The notes: generated by a model from the sequence alone, not told the origin. 5,895 bases of DNA from JANXSD01 sp043758125 (GCA_043758125.1 JAYVOC010000211.1:1-5895); one strand, 5' to 3'; positions 1 through 5,895 are shown, counted from the first letter of the stretch. A program made the numbers and translations.

Positions 1-203
1 ATATTTCTACATGCATCTCTAATTGCCATTACTTCTGCGTGTGCAGTTGGATCATTTAACGACAATACAGAATTGCAACCTTTTCCGATTACAACTCCAT
101 CCTTCACAACTATAGCACCGAAAGGACCACCAATGCCATTGGCAAGTCCGGATGTTGCAATATCAATAGCCACTTTCATGAATTCAATATGTTCATTTAT
201 CAT
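1..203 (-). CDS. guaD: Guanine deaminase-like nucleoside deaminase, N-terminal part (cut by window edge)
   Basis: This is the first 67 codons of a cytidine-deaminase-fold enzyme; the rest lies beyond position 1. The reading begins MINEHIEFMKVAIDIATSG and contains GGPFGAIVVKDG (residues 25-36) and DPTAHAEVMAIRDAC (51-65). In this family H55 of HAE is a zinc ligand and E57 is the proton-shuttling glutamate; the second zinc motif (PCxxC) would lie outside the window. The GGPFGA segment matches bacterial guanine deaminases, which hydrolyse guanine to xanthine and ammonia in cytosolic purine salvage. The tRNA adenosine deaminase TadA usually has PVGA there, so it is less likely, but another nucleoside deaminase specificity cannot be excluded from the N-terminus. 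ATG at 203 is preferred over ATG at 179, because it keeps the usual N-terminal helix. It starts 8 bp after the OsmC-like gene on the same strand, so the two are probably co-transcribed. Confidence 0.82.
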   Translation of the reverse strand, partial: MINEHIEFMKVAIDIATSGLANGIGGPFGAIVVKDGVVIGKGCNSVLSLNDPTAHAEVMAIRDACRN

Positions 204-211
204 CTTCAGAA

Positions 212-622
212 TTATTGGTGAAAATTAAATATAATAGTTTGTTTAAGGTTGGGATGCAAACTTAATGCAACAGGACATGTATGAGCTGACTTTACAAGTA
301 TTTGTTGGTGCTTTTCCGAAAAAATAATTTTAGGCATGAAAAAAATTATTTGTATTTCAGCTACTCTTCTTGGGTCAGTTGCCATAATTTTAGTTATCTC
401 CACTTTAGTATCAATAATCGATATACCATGGCTTTTTGCTGCAATTCCCATAATTGTTAACATGCAACTACCAAGAGAGGCGGCTAGGAGATCGGTCGGC
501 GAAAAACTTTCACCTTTACCATGATTATCCAATGGAGCGTCAGTTATAATTTCACATCCAGACTGCAAATGTTTGGCAATTGTTCTTAAATCTCCTGTAT
601 ATGTAGTTTTGATTGTTGGCAT
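212..622 (-). CDS. OsmC family protein (predicted thiol peroxidase)
   Basis: This is a 136-residue cytosolic protein with the full OsmC/Ohr-type layout. Both signature cysteines are visible: C53 in the segment SPTDLLAASLGSCMLTIMG (residues 41-59) and C116 in HTCPVALSLHP (114-124). In the family this pair reduces organic hydroperoxides or H2O2; the physiological substrate here is unknown. The N-terminal strand (MPTIKTTYTGDLRT) and the ITDAPLDNHGKGESFSPTD stretch are typical of the Bacteroidota branch, and the length matches the usual 135-145 residues. The open frame continues upstream to 745, but the extra 41 residues are not family-like and overlap the divergent gene. I therefore place the start at ATG 622, just behind a TAATTTTG promoter box. 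It lies 8 bp ahead of the deaminase gene, and no functional link between the two is evident. Confidence 0.93.
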   Translation of the reverse strand: MPTIKTTYTGDLRTIAKHLQSGCEIITDAPLDNHGKGESFSPTDLLAASLGSCMLTIMGIAAKSHGISIIDTKVEITKIMATDPRRVAEIQIIFFMPKIIFSEKHQQILVKSAHTCPVALSLHPNLKQTIIFNFHQ

Positions 623-627
623 AAAGC

Positions 628-635
628 CAAAATTA
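628..635 (-). promoter_or_regulatory. Bacteroidota -7 box (TAATTTTG) for the OsmC-like gene
   Basis: On the minus strand TAATTTTG is an exact match to the Bacteroidota sigma-factor -7 consensus TAnnTTTG. Only five bases (GCTTT) separate it from ATG 622, so transcription would begin at or within a base or two of the start codon, giving a leaderless mRNA. I see no TTG at the expected -33 distance, which lowers confidence. Confidence 0.5.
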
Positions 636-676
636 GTTCTTCCTATCAATATGCGTATGATCCAATCGTTTAATTG

Positions 677-684
677 TATATTTG
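677..684 (+). promoter_or_regulatory. Bacteroidota -7 box (TATATTTG) for the secreted-protein/lipA unit
   Basis: TATATTTG matches TAnnTTTG exactly. Five bases (TGACA) separate it from ATG 690, the same spacing as the divergent box at 628-635. The mRNA would be leaderless or nearly so, which supports ATG 690 over the in-frame ATGs at 651 and 657, since those would lie upstream of the transcript start. No clear -33 TTG element is visible. Confidence 0.5.
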
Positions 685-689
685 TGACA

Positions 690-1454
690 ATGAAATTCAG
701 TAGGCTACTATTTTTAATTTCTGGACTTATAGTCTTGCATACCACAATTATGAGGGCTCAAACGAACCCAAATGAATATGTTGAAGAAAAGCCTGTTTTA
801 ATGAAAAACGAGGTTACTTATGGGTTAAATACGCATACTTCTGGAACTATCGGTATTCAATTTAGACGAAGCTATAACCTAACGGTAAATAAGAAACGAA
901 TTTATGAAGGCGACTTTATCGGAATGAAACATCCGAAGGAAGTTCGAACCGTAAATCCATATTATGACAACGCAAAATCCTATGTTTTTGGAAAATTGAA
1001 TACTTTTAATATTCTTAGAATAGGGACGGGGTATGAACGTACTTTGTATTATAAAGCAGAACGAAATGGAGTTGAAATACGTTTTGTTTATAGTGGCGGA
1101 CTATCCTTAGGAATAACAAAGCCAATTTATCTTGAGATATTAAAACCTACTCCCTTAACAAATCAGTATGATATTGTAGTTGAAAAATATGATCCTGAAG
1201 TTCATTTTATTGATTCAATTTATGGTCGTGCCTCCTTTTTATACGGAATAAATCAACTTCGATTTCATCCTGGAGGGTATGCTAAAATTGGATTCAATTT
1301 CGAATACGCGCCAATATTTGAAAATGTAAAGGCGCTAGAAATAGGTGCTATAATTGATGTATTTCCTAAAGAAATTCCAATAATGGCTTTTACAAAAAAC
1401 AAACAATTTTTTCTTACCTTTTATATTACTTTAATGTTTGGCAATAAATGGTAA
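690..1454 (+). CDS. Conserved secreted protein of unknown function, probable outer-membrane beta-barrel
   Basis: This 254-residue protein begins with a signal peptide (MKFSRLLFLISGLIVLHTTI, then MRAQ); cleavage is likely around A23/Q24. The mature part is rich in alternating aromatic and polar strands, for example IGIQFRRSYNLTV (54-66), SYVFGKLNTFNILRIGTG (97-114), GYAKIGFNFEYAPIF (196-210) and FFLTFYITLMFGNKW (240-254). The terminal aromatic residue is common in barrel proteins of the outer membrane. A central block, FIGMKHPKEVRTVNPYYDN (76-94), resembles a segment I recall from uncharacterised Bacteroidota proteins; I cannot name a family or function. The frame is open from 573, but the signal peptide and promoter box both favour ATG 690, with alternatives at 651 and 657. 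lipA follows 12 bp later without a terminator, so the two are probably transcribed together. Confidence 0.85.
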   Translation: MKFSRLLFLISGLIVLHTTIMRAQTNPNEYVEEKPVLMKNEVTYGLNTHTSGTIGIQFRRSYNLTVNKKRIYEGDFIGMKHPKEVRTVNPYYDNAKSYVFGKLNTFNILRIGTGYERTLYYKAERNGVEIRFVYSGGLSLGITKPIYLEILKPTPLTNQYDIVVEKYDPEVHFIDSIYGRASFLYGINQLRFHPGGYAKIGFNFEYAPIFENVKALEIGAIIDVFPKEIPIMAFTKNKQFFLTFYITLMFGNKW

Positions 1455-1466
1455 GTAAGAAAAAAA

Positions 1467-2348
1467 ATGGCAATGAACGACGCAAAAATTATAGATAAAA
1501 TACTTCCTGAAAGAGCAAAAAAACCTGATTGGTTAAAAGTTAAATTACCTACAGGGGAAGAATATAGAAAAGTACGGCAGCTAGTAACGGACAACAAACT
1601 ACATACCATTTGCGAAAGTGGTAATTGTCCTAATATGGGGGAATGCTGGGGAGCAGGAACTGCTACTTTTATGATATTAGGGAATATTTGCACACGATCA
1701 TGTGGCTTCTGTGCGGTTGCAACAGGCCGTCCAAGTGCTGTAGATTTTAATGAGCCTGTTCGTGTTGCAAATTCAGTTAAATTGATGGGGATCAAACATT
1801 GTGTTTTAACCTCTGTTGATCGTGATGACCTTAAAGATGGTGGCTCCATTATATGGGTTGAAACTATCCAAGCAATTAGAGAAATTTGTCCAGGTACAAC
1901 ATTAGAAACTTTAATTCCGGATTTTCAAGGTAACTGGGAAAACCTTCAACGATTAATTGATATTGCACCTGAAATTATTTCACACAACCTAGAAACTGTA
2001 AGAAGACTCACAAAGCAAGTTAGGATTCAAGCTAAATATGATAGATCTCTAGAGGTCTTAAAGCGAATCAGCGCATCAGGAATAAAAACCAAATCGGGAG
2101 TAATGCTTGGTTTAGGAGAAACAGATGAAGAATTGTTGGAAACAATGGATGACCTTGTGAATTCTGGAGTCTCCATTTTAACACTTGGACAATATCTTCA
2201 GCCAACAAAATCACATCTAGAAGTTCAACATTTTATTTCACCTGAAAAATTTGCATATTTTAAAGAAATAGGGCTATCGAAAGGAATTAGATACGTTGAA
2301 AGTGGTCCTTTAGTAAGATCTTCTTATCATGCTGAAAAGCACCTATAA
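1467..2348 (+). CDS. lipA: Lipoyl synthase
   Basis: This 293-residue radical-SAM enzyme inserts two sulfur atoms into octanoyl chains carried on lipoyl domains (E2 subunits of 2-oxoacid dehydrogenases and GcvH), the last step of lipoate cofactor synthesis. Both cluster motifs are intact: the auxiliary-cluster cysteines C49, C54 and C60 in CESGNCPNMGEC, and the radical-SAM triad C75, C79 and C82 in CTRSCGFC. The C-terminal RSSYHAE motif (284-290) supplies the unusual serine ligand of the auxiliary cluster. Other family blocks are TSVDRDDLKDGG (115-126), ETLIPDF (147-153), HNLETV (173-178) and LGLGET (214-219). Length is normal. The start ATG at 1467 has only a purine-rich AAGTAAGAAAAAAA stretch ahead, with no Shine-Dalgarno core, as usual in this phylum. 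ATG 1473 would cost two residues and cannot be excluded. It lies 12 bp after the secreted-protein gene. No lipB is seen in the window. Confidence 0.98.
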   Translation: MAMNDAKIIDKILPERAKKPDWLKVKLPTGEEYRKVRQLVTDNKLHTICESGNCPNMGECWGAGTATFMILGNICTRSCGFCAVATGRPSAVDFNEPVRVANSVKLMGIKHCVLTSVDRDDLKDGGSIIWVETIQAIREICPGTTLETLIPDFQGNWENLQRLIDIAPEIISHNLETVRRLTKQVRIQAKYDRSLEVLKRISASGIKTKSGVMLGLGETDEELLETMDDLVNSGVSILTLGQYLQPTKSHLEVQHFISPEKFAYFKEIGLSKGIRYVESGPLVRSSYHAEKHL

Positions 2349-2353
2349 CATTT

Positions 2354-2361
2354 TATATTTG
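2354..2361 (+). promoter_or_regulatory. Possible -7 box (TATATTTG) for gap
   Basis: TATATTTG matches TAnnTTTG exactly and starts 6 bp after the lipA stop codon. A transcript would start near 2366-2368 and carry a leader of about 50 bases that begins with the hairpin at 2366-2385. No -33 TTG is visible at the right distance. A second, imperfect box (AAACTTTG, 2393-2400, one mismatch) would give a leader of about 10 bases instead. Confidence 0.35.
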
Positions 2362-2365
2362 CTTT

Positions 2366-2392
2366 AACAGAAATATAAATCTGTTGGTTTTT
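2366..2392 (+). terminator. Hairpin between lipA and gap: weak terminator or operator-like palindrome
   Basis: The arms AACAGA (2366-2371) and TCTGTT (2380-2385) are perfectly complementary around an 8-base AT-only centre. Two further U-G pairs are possible outside (2364-2365 with 2386-2387). A run of five T follows at 2388-2392. This has the shape of a weak intrinsic terminator for the lipA transcript. Equally, the 20-bp element AACAGAAATATAAATCTGTT is symmetric at 16 of 20 positions and sits where the gap transcript would start, so it could be a repressor site or a leader stem-loop. The sequence does not decide between these. Confidence 0.4.
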
Positions 2393-2415
2393 AAACTTTG
2401 TTAAATACACAAATT

Positions 2416-3414
2416 ATGATTAGAGTAGCTATTAATGGATTTGGAAGAATTGGTCGTACTTTTTTTCGAAAATTAAAAGGTCATGAAATGATACATGTTG
2501 TCGGAATCAATGATTTAACATCACCCTCTACTTTAGCCCATCTATTAAAATATGATTCGGTTCATGGAAGATTTGATGGTGAAATTTACACTACCGAACA
2601 TTCGATCATTATTAATGGGGTTGAAATTCCTGTATCCGCAGAAACGGATCCAGAAAAATTACCTTGGAATTCACTTCGAGTTGATGTTGTTTTAGAATGT
2701 ACTGGAAGATTTACAAAGGAAGAACAAGCAAAAAAACATATTGAGGCAGGAGCAAAAAAAGTTATTATTTCTGCACCTGCTACTGGCGATATGAAAACAG
2801 TGGTATTGGGAGTAAATGAACATATATTAACTGGCGACGAAACGATAATTTCCAATGCTTCATGCACCACTAATAATGCTGCGCCAATGATAATGCTTTT
2901 AGACAATAATTTTGGAATAGAATCGGCCTATGTAACGACCATTCATGCCTATACTGGAGATCAAAATTTACACGATGCACCACATAAAGACTTAAGGAGA
3001 GCTAGGGCCGCGGCTCATTCTATTATCCCAACAACTACAGGAGCAGCAAAAGCAATTACCGAAGTATTCCCAAATCTTATTGGGAAAATTGGAGGTGCAG
3101 GAATTCGTGTTCCAGTAATTGATGGTTCACTAACCGATATCACATGCATTGTTCGGAAAACAACTACAGTAGAAGAAATTAATTCCATCTTCAAACATGC
3201 CGCTGAAAATCAATTAATGGGAATTCTTCAATATACTGAGGAACCAATAGTTTCAGTAGATATAATTGGCAATAATAACAGTTGCATTTTTGATGCGCAA
3301 TTAACTTCTGTTTTAGGTGAAGGTAAAATGGTAAAAATAGTTGGCTGGTATGATAATGAATCTGGGTACAGCGCAAGGCTTGTTGATCTTGTTGAAAGAG
3401 TATTCAAACAATAA
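2416..3414 (+). CDS. gap: Type I glyceraldehyde-3-phosphate dehydrogenase
   Basis: This 332-residue cytosolic enzyme oxidises glyceraldehyde-3-phosphate to 1,3-bisphosphoglycerate, using NAD and phosphate, in glycolysis, and runs in reverse in gluconeogenesis. The Rossmann loop INGFGRIGR (6-14) is followed by VGINDLTS (29-36), whose aspartate D33 favours NAD over NADP. The catalytic cysteine is C150 in NASCTTNNAAP and the base is H177 in TTIHAYTGDQ. Further marks are DAPHKDLRRARAAA (187-200), PTTTGAAKA (205-213) and the C-terminal WYDNESGYS (311-319). The NNAAP after the active site, in place of the common NCLAP, is a form I know from Bacteroidota. The frame could be opened at TTG 2398, but ATG 2416 gives the standard N-terminus MIRVAINGFG and the usual length. 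It ends directly against the stop codon of the convergent porin gene. Confidence 0.98.
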   Translation: MIRVAINGFGRIGRTFFRKLKGHEMIHVVGINDLTSPSTLAHLLKYDSVHGRFDGEIYTTEHSIIINGVEIPVSAETDPEKLPWNSLRVDVVLECTGRFTKEEQAKKHIEAGAKKVIISAPATGDMKTVVLGVNEHILTGDETIISNASCTTNNAAPMIMLLDNNFGIESAYVTTIHAYTGDQNLHDAPHKDLRRARAAAHSIIPTTTGAAKAITEVFPNLIGKIGGAGIRVPVIDGSLTDITCIVRKTTTVEEINSIFKHAAENQLMGILQYTEEPIVSVDIIGNNNSCIFDAQLTSVLGEGKMVKIVGWYDNESGYSARLVDLVERVFKQ

Positions 3415-3485
3415 TTAATTCCTAAGATTCCATCGAATTCCTAATTTAAAAGTTCTTGGCGGCACTGGATAATTAGGAATTAATT
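3413..3485. repeat. 13-bp inverted repeat spanning the abutting stop codons of gap and the porin gene
   Basis: The arm AATTAATTCCTAA (3413-3425) is the perfect reverse complement of TTAGGAATTAATT (3473-3485), with a 47-base loop. A second copy of AATTCCTAA at 3436-3444 (extended arm 3436-3446) can pair instead with 3471-3481, with a loop of 24 bases. The stem is AT-rich and not followed by a clean T-run on either strand, so it is at best a weak bidirectional terminator or a 3'-end mRNA structure. All of it except the gap end lies in porin codons. Confidence 0.45.
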
Positions 3486-3987
3486 CGTTTTCACCAGAGA
3501 ATAAATTATGACTTATATTTTCGATTTTAAGAAAGATTACGGCTGTACCTATATCTAAGTTGGCAAAGAGATGTAATGTAGGTATACCTCCTACTGTTTT
3601 TTCATCTTGTAAATAATATTGTCCATCTGCAGGCATGTATGCATTTGCTTTATAAGCAGCTCTGTATACTCCAGAAAGTCCAAATTCCGCAAGAAGTGCT
3701 TTCTTGAAAAAATAGTCCTTATATGCTATTCTACCATATATAGTAATCTCGGGCACTCTAACTATTGACTTGTCAGACCTTTCGTACAATAAATTTGTAT
3801 AAAAATTAAATTTATTAATTCGGGTACTCAATATTATTCCTGATCTAACTAAATTAACGTTTCTGTTATATTGTTCCGGTAAAGCTTCAAGATTGTAATA
3901 AACTTTGTTTTCATACTTTGAAAAACTACCATAAAAAAATATATGATGATTTAACTTTTCAACATTAAACTTTAATGATGAAATCTT
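3415..3987 (-). pseudogene. Orphaned C-terminal part of the interrupted porin (190 codons)
   Basis: The frame after the internal stop begins KISSLKFNVEKLNHHIFFYG and runs intact to LGIRWNLRN. It includes the family-typical end: a YYLQDEKTVGGIPTLHLFAN strand with its turn, LKIENISHNLF, and PNYPVPPRTFKLGIRW. It has no signal peptide and no ATG in a plausible place (the nearest likely internal start is TTG 3831), so it is unlikely to be an independent gene. Intact coding sense across 190 codons in AT-rich DNA, where chance stops are frequent, indicates that selection was acting until recently or still is. Confidence 0.7.
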
Positions 3988-3990
3988 TTA
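3988..3990 (-). other. In-frame TAA inside the porin frame
   Basis: The codons read AAT AGT TTT CTT AAT TAA AAG ATT TCA TCA on the minus strand. One substitution would restore sense: AAA (Lys), CAA (Gln) or GAA (Glu) in place of TAA. There is no homopolymer or short tandem repeat here that could drive slippage-based phase variation, and TAA is also the normal stop of lipA, gap and the OsmC-like gene, so codon reassignment is not indicated. Confidence 0.85.
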
Positions 3991-5259
3991 ATTAAGAAAA
4001 CTATTTGTCCAAGCAAAATGATTTGAATAGTAATGTTGAGAAACAGTTTCAGGTCTTATTGATGAAATGTGAAACCCACCTTCAATTGAATTAACAATAT
4101 TCGTATTAAAAGATTTACTTAAATTGATTTTATATGAATAATCATTTTTTTTATAAGATCCAATTTTCACGAATTGGAAATCAGACTCAATATGGAAAGA
4201 GTACCAGTTAATCTTTGCCGTTACAAAAGGTGTTAAATAAAATAAATTAGATTCTTGGTTTAAATTTTTCTCTTTAATATCATTTCTTAAAAGCCCTACA
4301 AAAAAGGAAGTTGAAAACAAATGAGATGAAGAAAGAAATACATGATTTAAAAAAAGACTGTTTTCAAATTCAATGTAAGAGGAAGAATCCCTTGTTGAAT
4401 CAGCATTTATATAAAAATGAGAATAGAATGAAGAATCATTTGTACCTTCATATGAATGACCGAATACTTTATAAGAAGAATTAAAACCAATAAATAAAGC
4501 GGACGAATTAATAGAATCAACGACTTGCTTAGGATTATTATCAAATAGTTTTAAAGATTGTCGTAAACCACCAAAATGACTTTTAAATTTTGTAATGCCA
4601 TCGACTAAGTTCAACTTCAATAGGCCAAAATCTGATTTTGAAAGCCCATTTGAACTTTGCCCATCTGCAATACCACCATTTTCTTCTGCTTCCACTTTAT
4701 GGAAATTATAATTGACAAGAAGAGAATACATCTTATAATTATAGTTGATCGAAGTTTCAAAGGCTTTAGTTTTCCCAAATTGATGATATAAAAAACCTTC
4801 TGATACAATACTATTATAAGATAGAGTAGCTATTAAATTTTTACCGATCCTTTGTTTATGATCAAGAAATAATAATTGTTCTCGTTTAGTTCCTAAAAGC
4901 AGACTTAATCTAGAAATACTTTTTCCTGTATCAAGCTGCAAATTATTGGAATTAAGATTCATGTAGTTTGAAAAGCTATTGAATCCACTTCTGTATTCAC
5001 TGGACAACGACAAAGAATCATTTACAAATGCCCTTGATAGGAAAAGGTCATAATAGGGAAATTGGGAATTTAAAAAAGAAACTAAATAATCTTCAGGTTG
5101 GAAAGGAATAATTGATTTTGGTAACGAAAGATTATTCAGAATTACTTTGGGTAAAATATTAGGTGAAGAAATAGTTGAATCAATAATTTGAGCTTGTAAG
5201 GAATTTAAGGAAAACATCCAAAGAAAAAGAAGCGAAGAATTTAATTTCCAATTATTCAT
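3988..5259 (-). CDS. Translated N-terminal part of the interrupted porin (423 residues)
   Basis: This is what would be made if the internal stop is obeyed. Residues 1-24 (MNNWKLNSSLLFLWMFSLNS then LQAQ) form a signal peptide with likely cleavage at A23/Q24. ATG 5259 is preferred over TTG 5274 because it starts the signal peptide directly with a charged N-region. The product ends HFAWTNSFLN in mid-barrel, about 190 residues short of the family's C-terminus, so it would probably be degraded in the periplasm or fail at barrel assembly. Serine and asparagine are unusually abundant, notably in the loop at residues 258-296. Confidence 0.6.
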   Translation of the reverse strand: MNNWKLNSSLLFLWMFSLNSLQAQIIDSTISSPNILPKVILNNLSLPKSIIPFQPEDYLVSFLNSQFPYYDLFLSRAFVNDSLSLSSEYRSGFNSFSNYMNLNSNNLQLDTGKSISRLSLLLGTKREQLLFLDHKQRIGKNLIATLSYNSIVSEGFLYHQFGKTKAFETSINYNYKMYSLLVNYNFHKVEAEENGGIADGQSSNGLSKSDFGLLKLNLVDGITKFKSHFGGLRQSLKLFDNNPKQVVDSINSSALFIGFNSSYKVFGHSYEGTNDSSFYSHFYINADSTRDSSSYIEFENSLFLNHVFLSSSHLFSTSFFVGLLRNDIKEKNLNQESNLFYLTPFVTAKINWYSFHIESDFQFVKIGSYKKNDYSYKINLSKSFNTNIVNSIEGGFHISSIRPETVSQHYYSNHFAWTNSFLN

Positions 5260-5334
5260 GAGTAAGGAATCCAAGTATTAAAGGCTCTTGCAAAGGAATT
5301 GAAAATATTTGAAAAATTAATAATTAGTTGCTTT
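5260..5334 (-). other. Short AT-rich gap between the rRNA terminator and the porin start; no clear promoter
   Basis: These 75 bases hold no gene. No TAnnTTTG box was found on the minus strand; the nearest resemblance, in TAATACTTGG, has the wrong spacing. The porin gene therefore depends on an atypical promoter or on transcripts that pass the rRNA terminator. Confidence 0.4.
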
Positions 5335-5367
5335 AAAAAGAAAATGCCCCGACAAGCGGGGCATTTT
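5335..5367 (-). terminator. Intrinsic terminator of the rRNA operon
   Basis: On the minus strand a perfect 11-bp stem, AAAATGCCCCG with CGGGGCATTTT (5341-5351 and 5357-5367), closes a 5-base loop. It is followed by C and then TTTTT (5339-5335). The GC-rich core, A-tract before and T-tract after make it a textbook strong terminator. It begins about 6 bases beyond the 3' end of the 5S rRNA, as expected for the end of an rRNA operon. Confidence 0.93.
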
Positions 5368-5373
5368 CAAAGA

Positions 5374-5484
<111 letters not shown>

Positions 5485-5554
5485 ATATTTTATTCCGTAA
5501 ACGGAACGACAGGGATTGGAAGAAAATACACTAACATATAAATTTATTGAGGTA
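5485..5554 (-). other. 23S-5S internal transcribed spacer with a small palindrome
   Basis: The spacer is about 70 bases and contains no tRNA. It includes the palindrome TTCCGTAAACGGAA (5493-5506), which folds as a 5-bp hairpin TTCCG/CGGAA with a 4-base loop about 8 bases from the 5S 5' end. It may help in processing of the pre-rRNA; this is inference from position only. Confidence 0.5.

Positions 5555-5895
<341 letters not shown>

Larger units (their letters stand above)
3415..5259 (-). pseudogene. Porin_10-like outer-membrane beta-barrel gene interrupted by one in-frame stop codon
   Basis: Read from ATG 5259 to the final TAA at 3417-3415, this is a continuous frame of 614 codons broken only by TAA at 3990-3988 (codon 424). 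The combined product fits the Bacteroidota putative porin family (Pfam Porin_10), usually about 600-650 residues: a signal peptide ending in LQAQ, then GTKREQLLFLDHKQRIGKNL (123-142), a long series of amphipathic aromatic strands, EENGGIADG (192-200), and after the stop the terminal PNYPVPPRTFKLGIRWNLRN. Barrels of this family are thought to form outer-membrane channels; the substrate is unknown. Without the C-terminal strands the barrel should not close. The frame is identical on both sides, so this is a nonsense change and not a frameshift. The downstream codons remain free of other stops, which points to a very recent lesion, a base-calling error or read-through. No TAnnTTTG box is visible upstream; the rRNA terminator lies 75 bp before the start. 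Confidence 0.85.

Noticed and set aside
336..524. Open frame of 62 codons on the plus strand with a hydrophobic stretch
   Set aside because: It lies entirely antisense to the clearly recognisable OsmC-like gene and has no family resemblance.
623..745. Upstream extension of the OsmC-like gene to 745
   Set aside because: The added residues are unlike the family, overlap the signal peptide of the divergent gene, and lie upstream of the promoter box.
1421..1849. Open frame of 142 codons on the minus strand
   Set aside because: Antisense to the cysteine-motif region of lipA, whose identity is certain; the translation looks random.
2586..2906. Open frame of 106 codons on the minus strand
   Set aside because: Antisense shadow of gap, arising from its codon bias.
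3191..3376. Open frame of 61 codons on the minus strand
   Set aside because: Antisense to the conserved C-terminal part of gap; composition is not protein-like.
3832..3990. Frameshift as the cause of the split porin
   Set aside because: Translating 3990 back to 3832 shows the same frame continues without any other stop, so only a nonsense codon separates the halves.
4617..4808. Open frame of 63 codons on the minus strand in another register of the porin gene
   Set aside because: The porin frame over the same bases contains the family motif ENGGI, so the overlapping frame is incidental.
3831..5259. Stop-codon reassignment (TAA read as an amino acid) in this organism
   Set aside because: TAA is the normal terminal codon of lipA, gap, the OsmC-like gene and the porin itself.

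Overview
The window is AT-rich and reads as chromosomal DNA of a member of the Bacteroidota. Four things point there: TAnnTTTG promoter boxes sit in front of several genes, start codons lack Shine-Dalgarno sequences, signal peptides end in A-Q, and an outer-membrane Porin_10-type barrel gene is present. The 5S/23S sequences also look right for that phylum. I cannot name a genus.

Layout. Positions 1-622, minus strand: a two-gene unit, an OsmC-family peroxidase-like protein followed 8 bp later by a guanine-deaminase-like enzyme that runs off the left edge. Positions 623-689: a 67-bp divergent promoter region. Positions 690-2348, plus strand: a secreted beta-rich conserved protein of unknown function and, 12 bp later, lipoyl synthase (lipA). 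Positions 2416-3414, plus strand: glyceraldehyde-3-phosphate dehydrogenase (gap), preceded by a hairpin/palindrome. Positions 3415-5259, minus strand: a Porin_10-like outer-membrane barrel gene interrupted by one in-frame TAA; its final stop codon abuts the gap stop codon. Positions 5335-5895, minus strand: the downstream end of an rRNA operon (3' part of 23S, spacer, 5S, strong intrinsic terminator).

How the genes relate. This is mainly core metabolism: lipoate synthesis for 2-oxoacid dehydrogenases, central glycolysis/gluconeogenesis, purine salvage and thiol-based peroxide defence, next to an rRNA operon. The two outer-membrane-type proteins are the variable part. I see no phage, transposon, CRISPR, toxin-antitoxin or biosynthetic cluster, and no convincing undescribed multi-gene system. 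The points most worth a second look are the single nonsense codon in an otherwise intact porin frame, the matched divergent promoters that imply leaderless mRNAs for both genes, and the zero-spacing convergent gene ends spanned by an inverted repeat.
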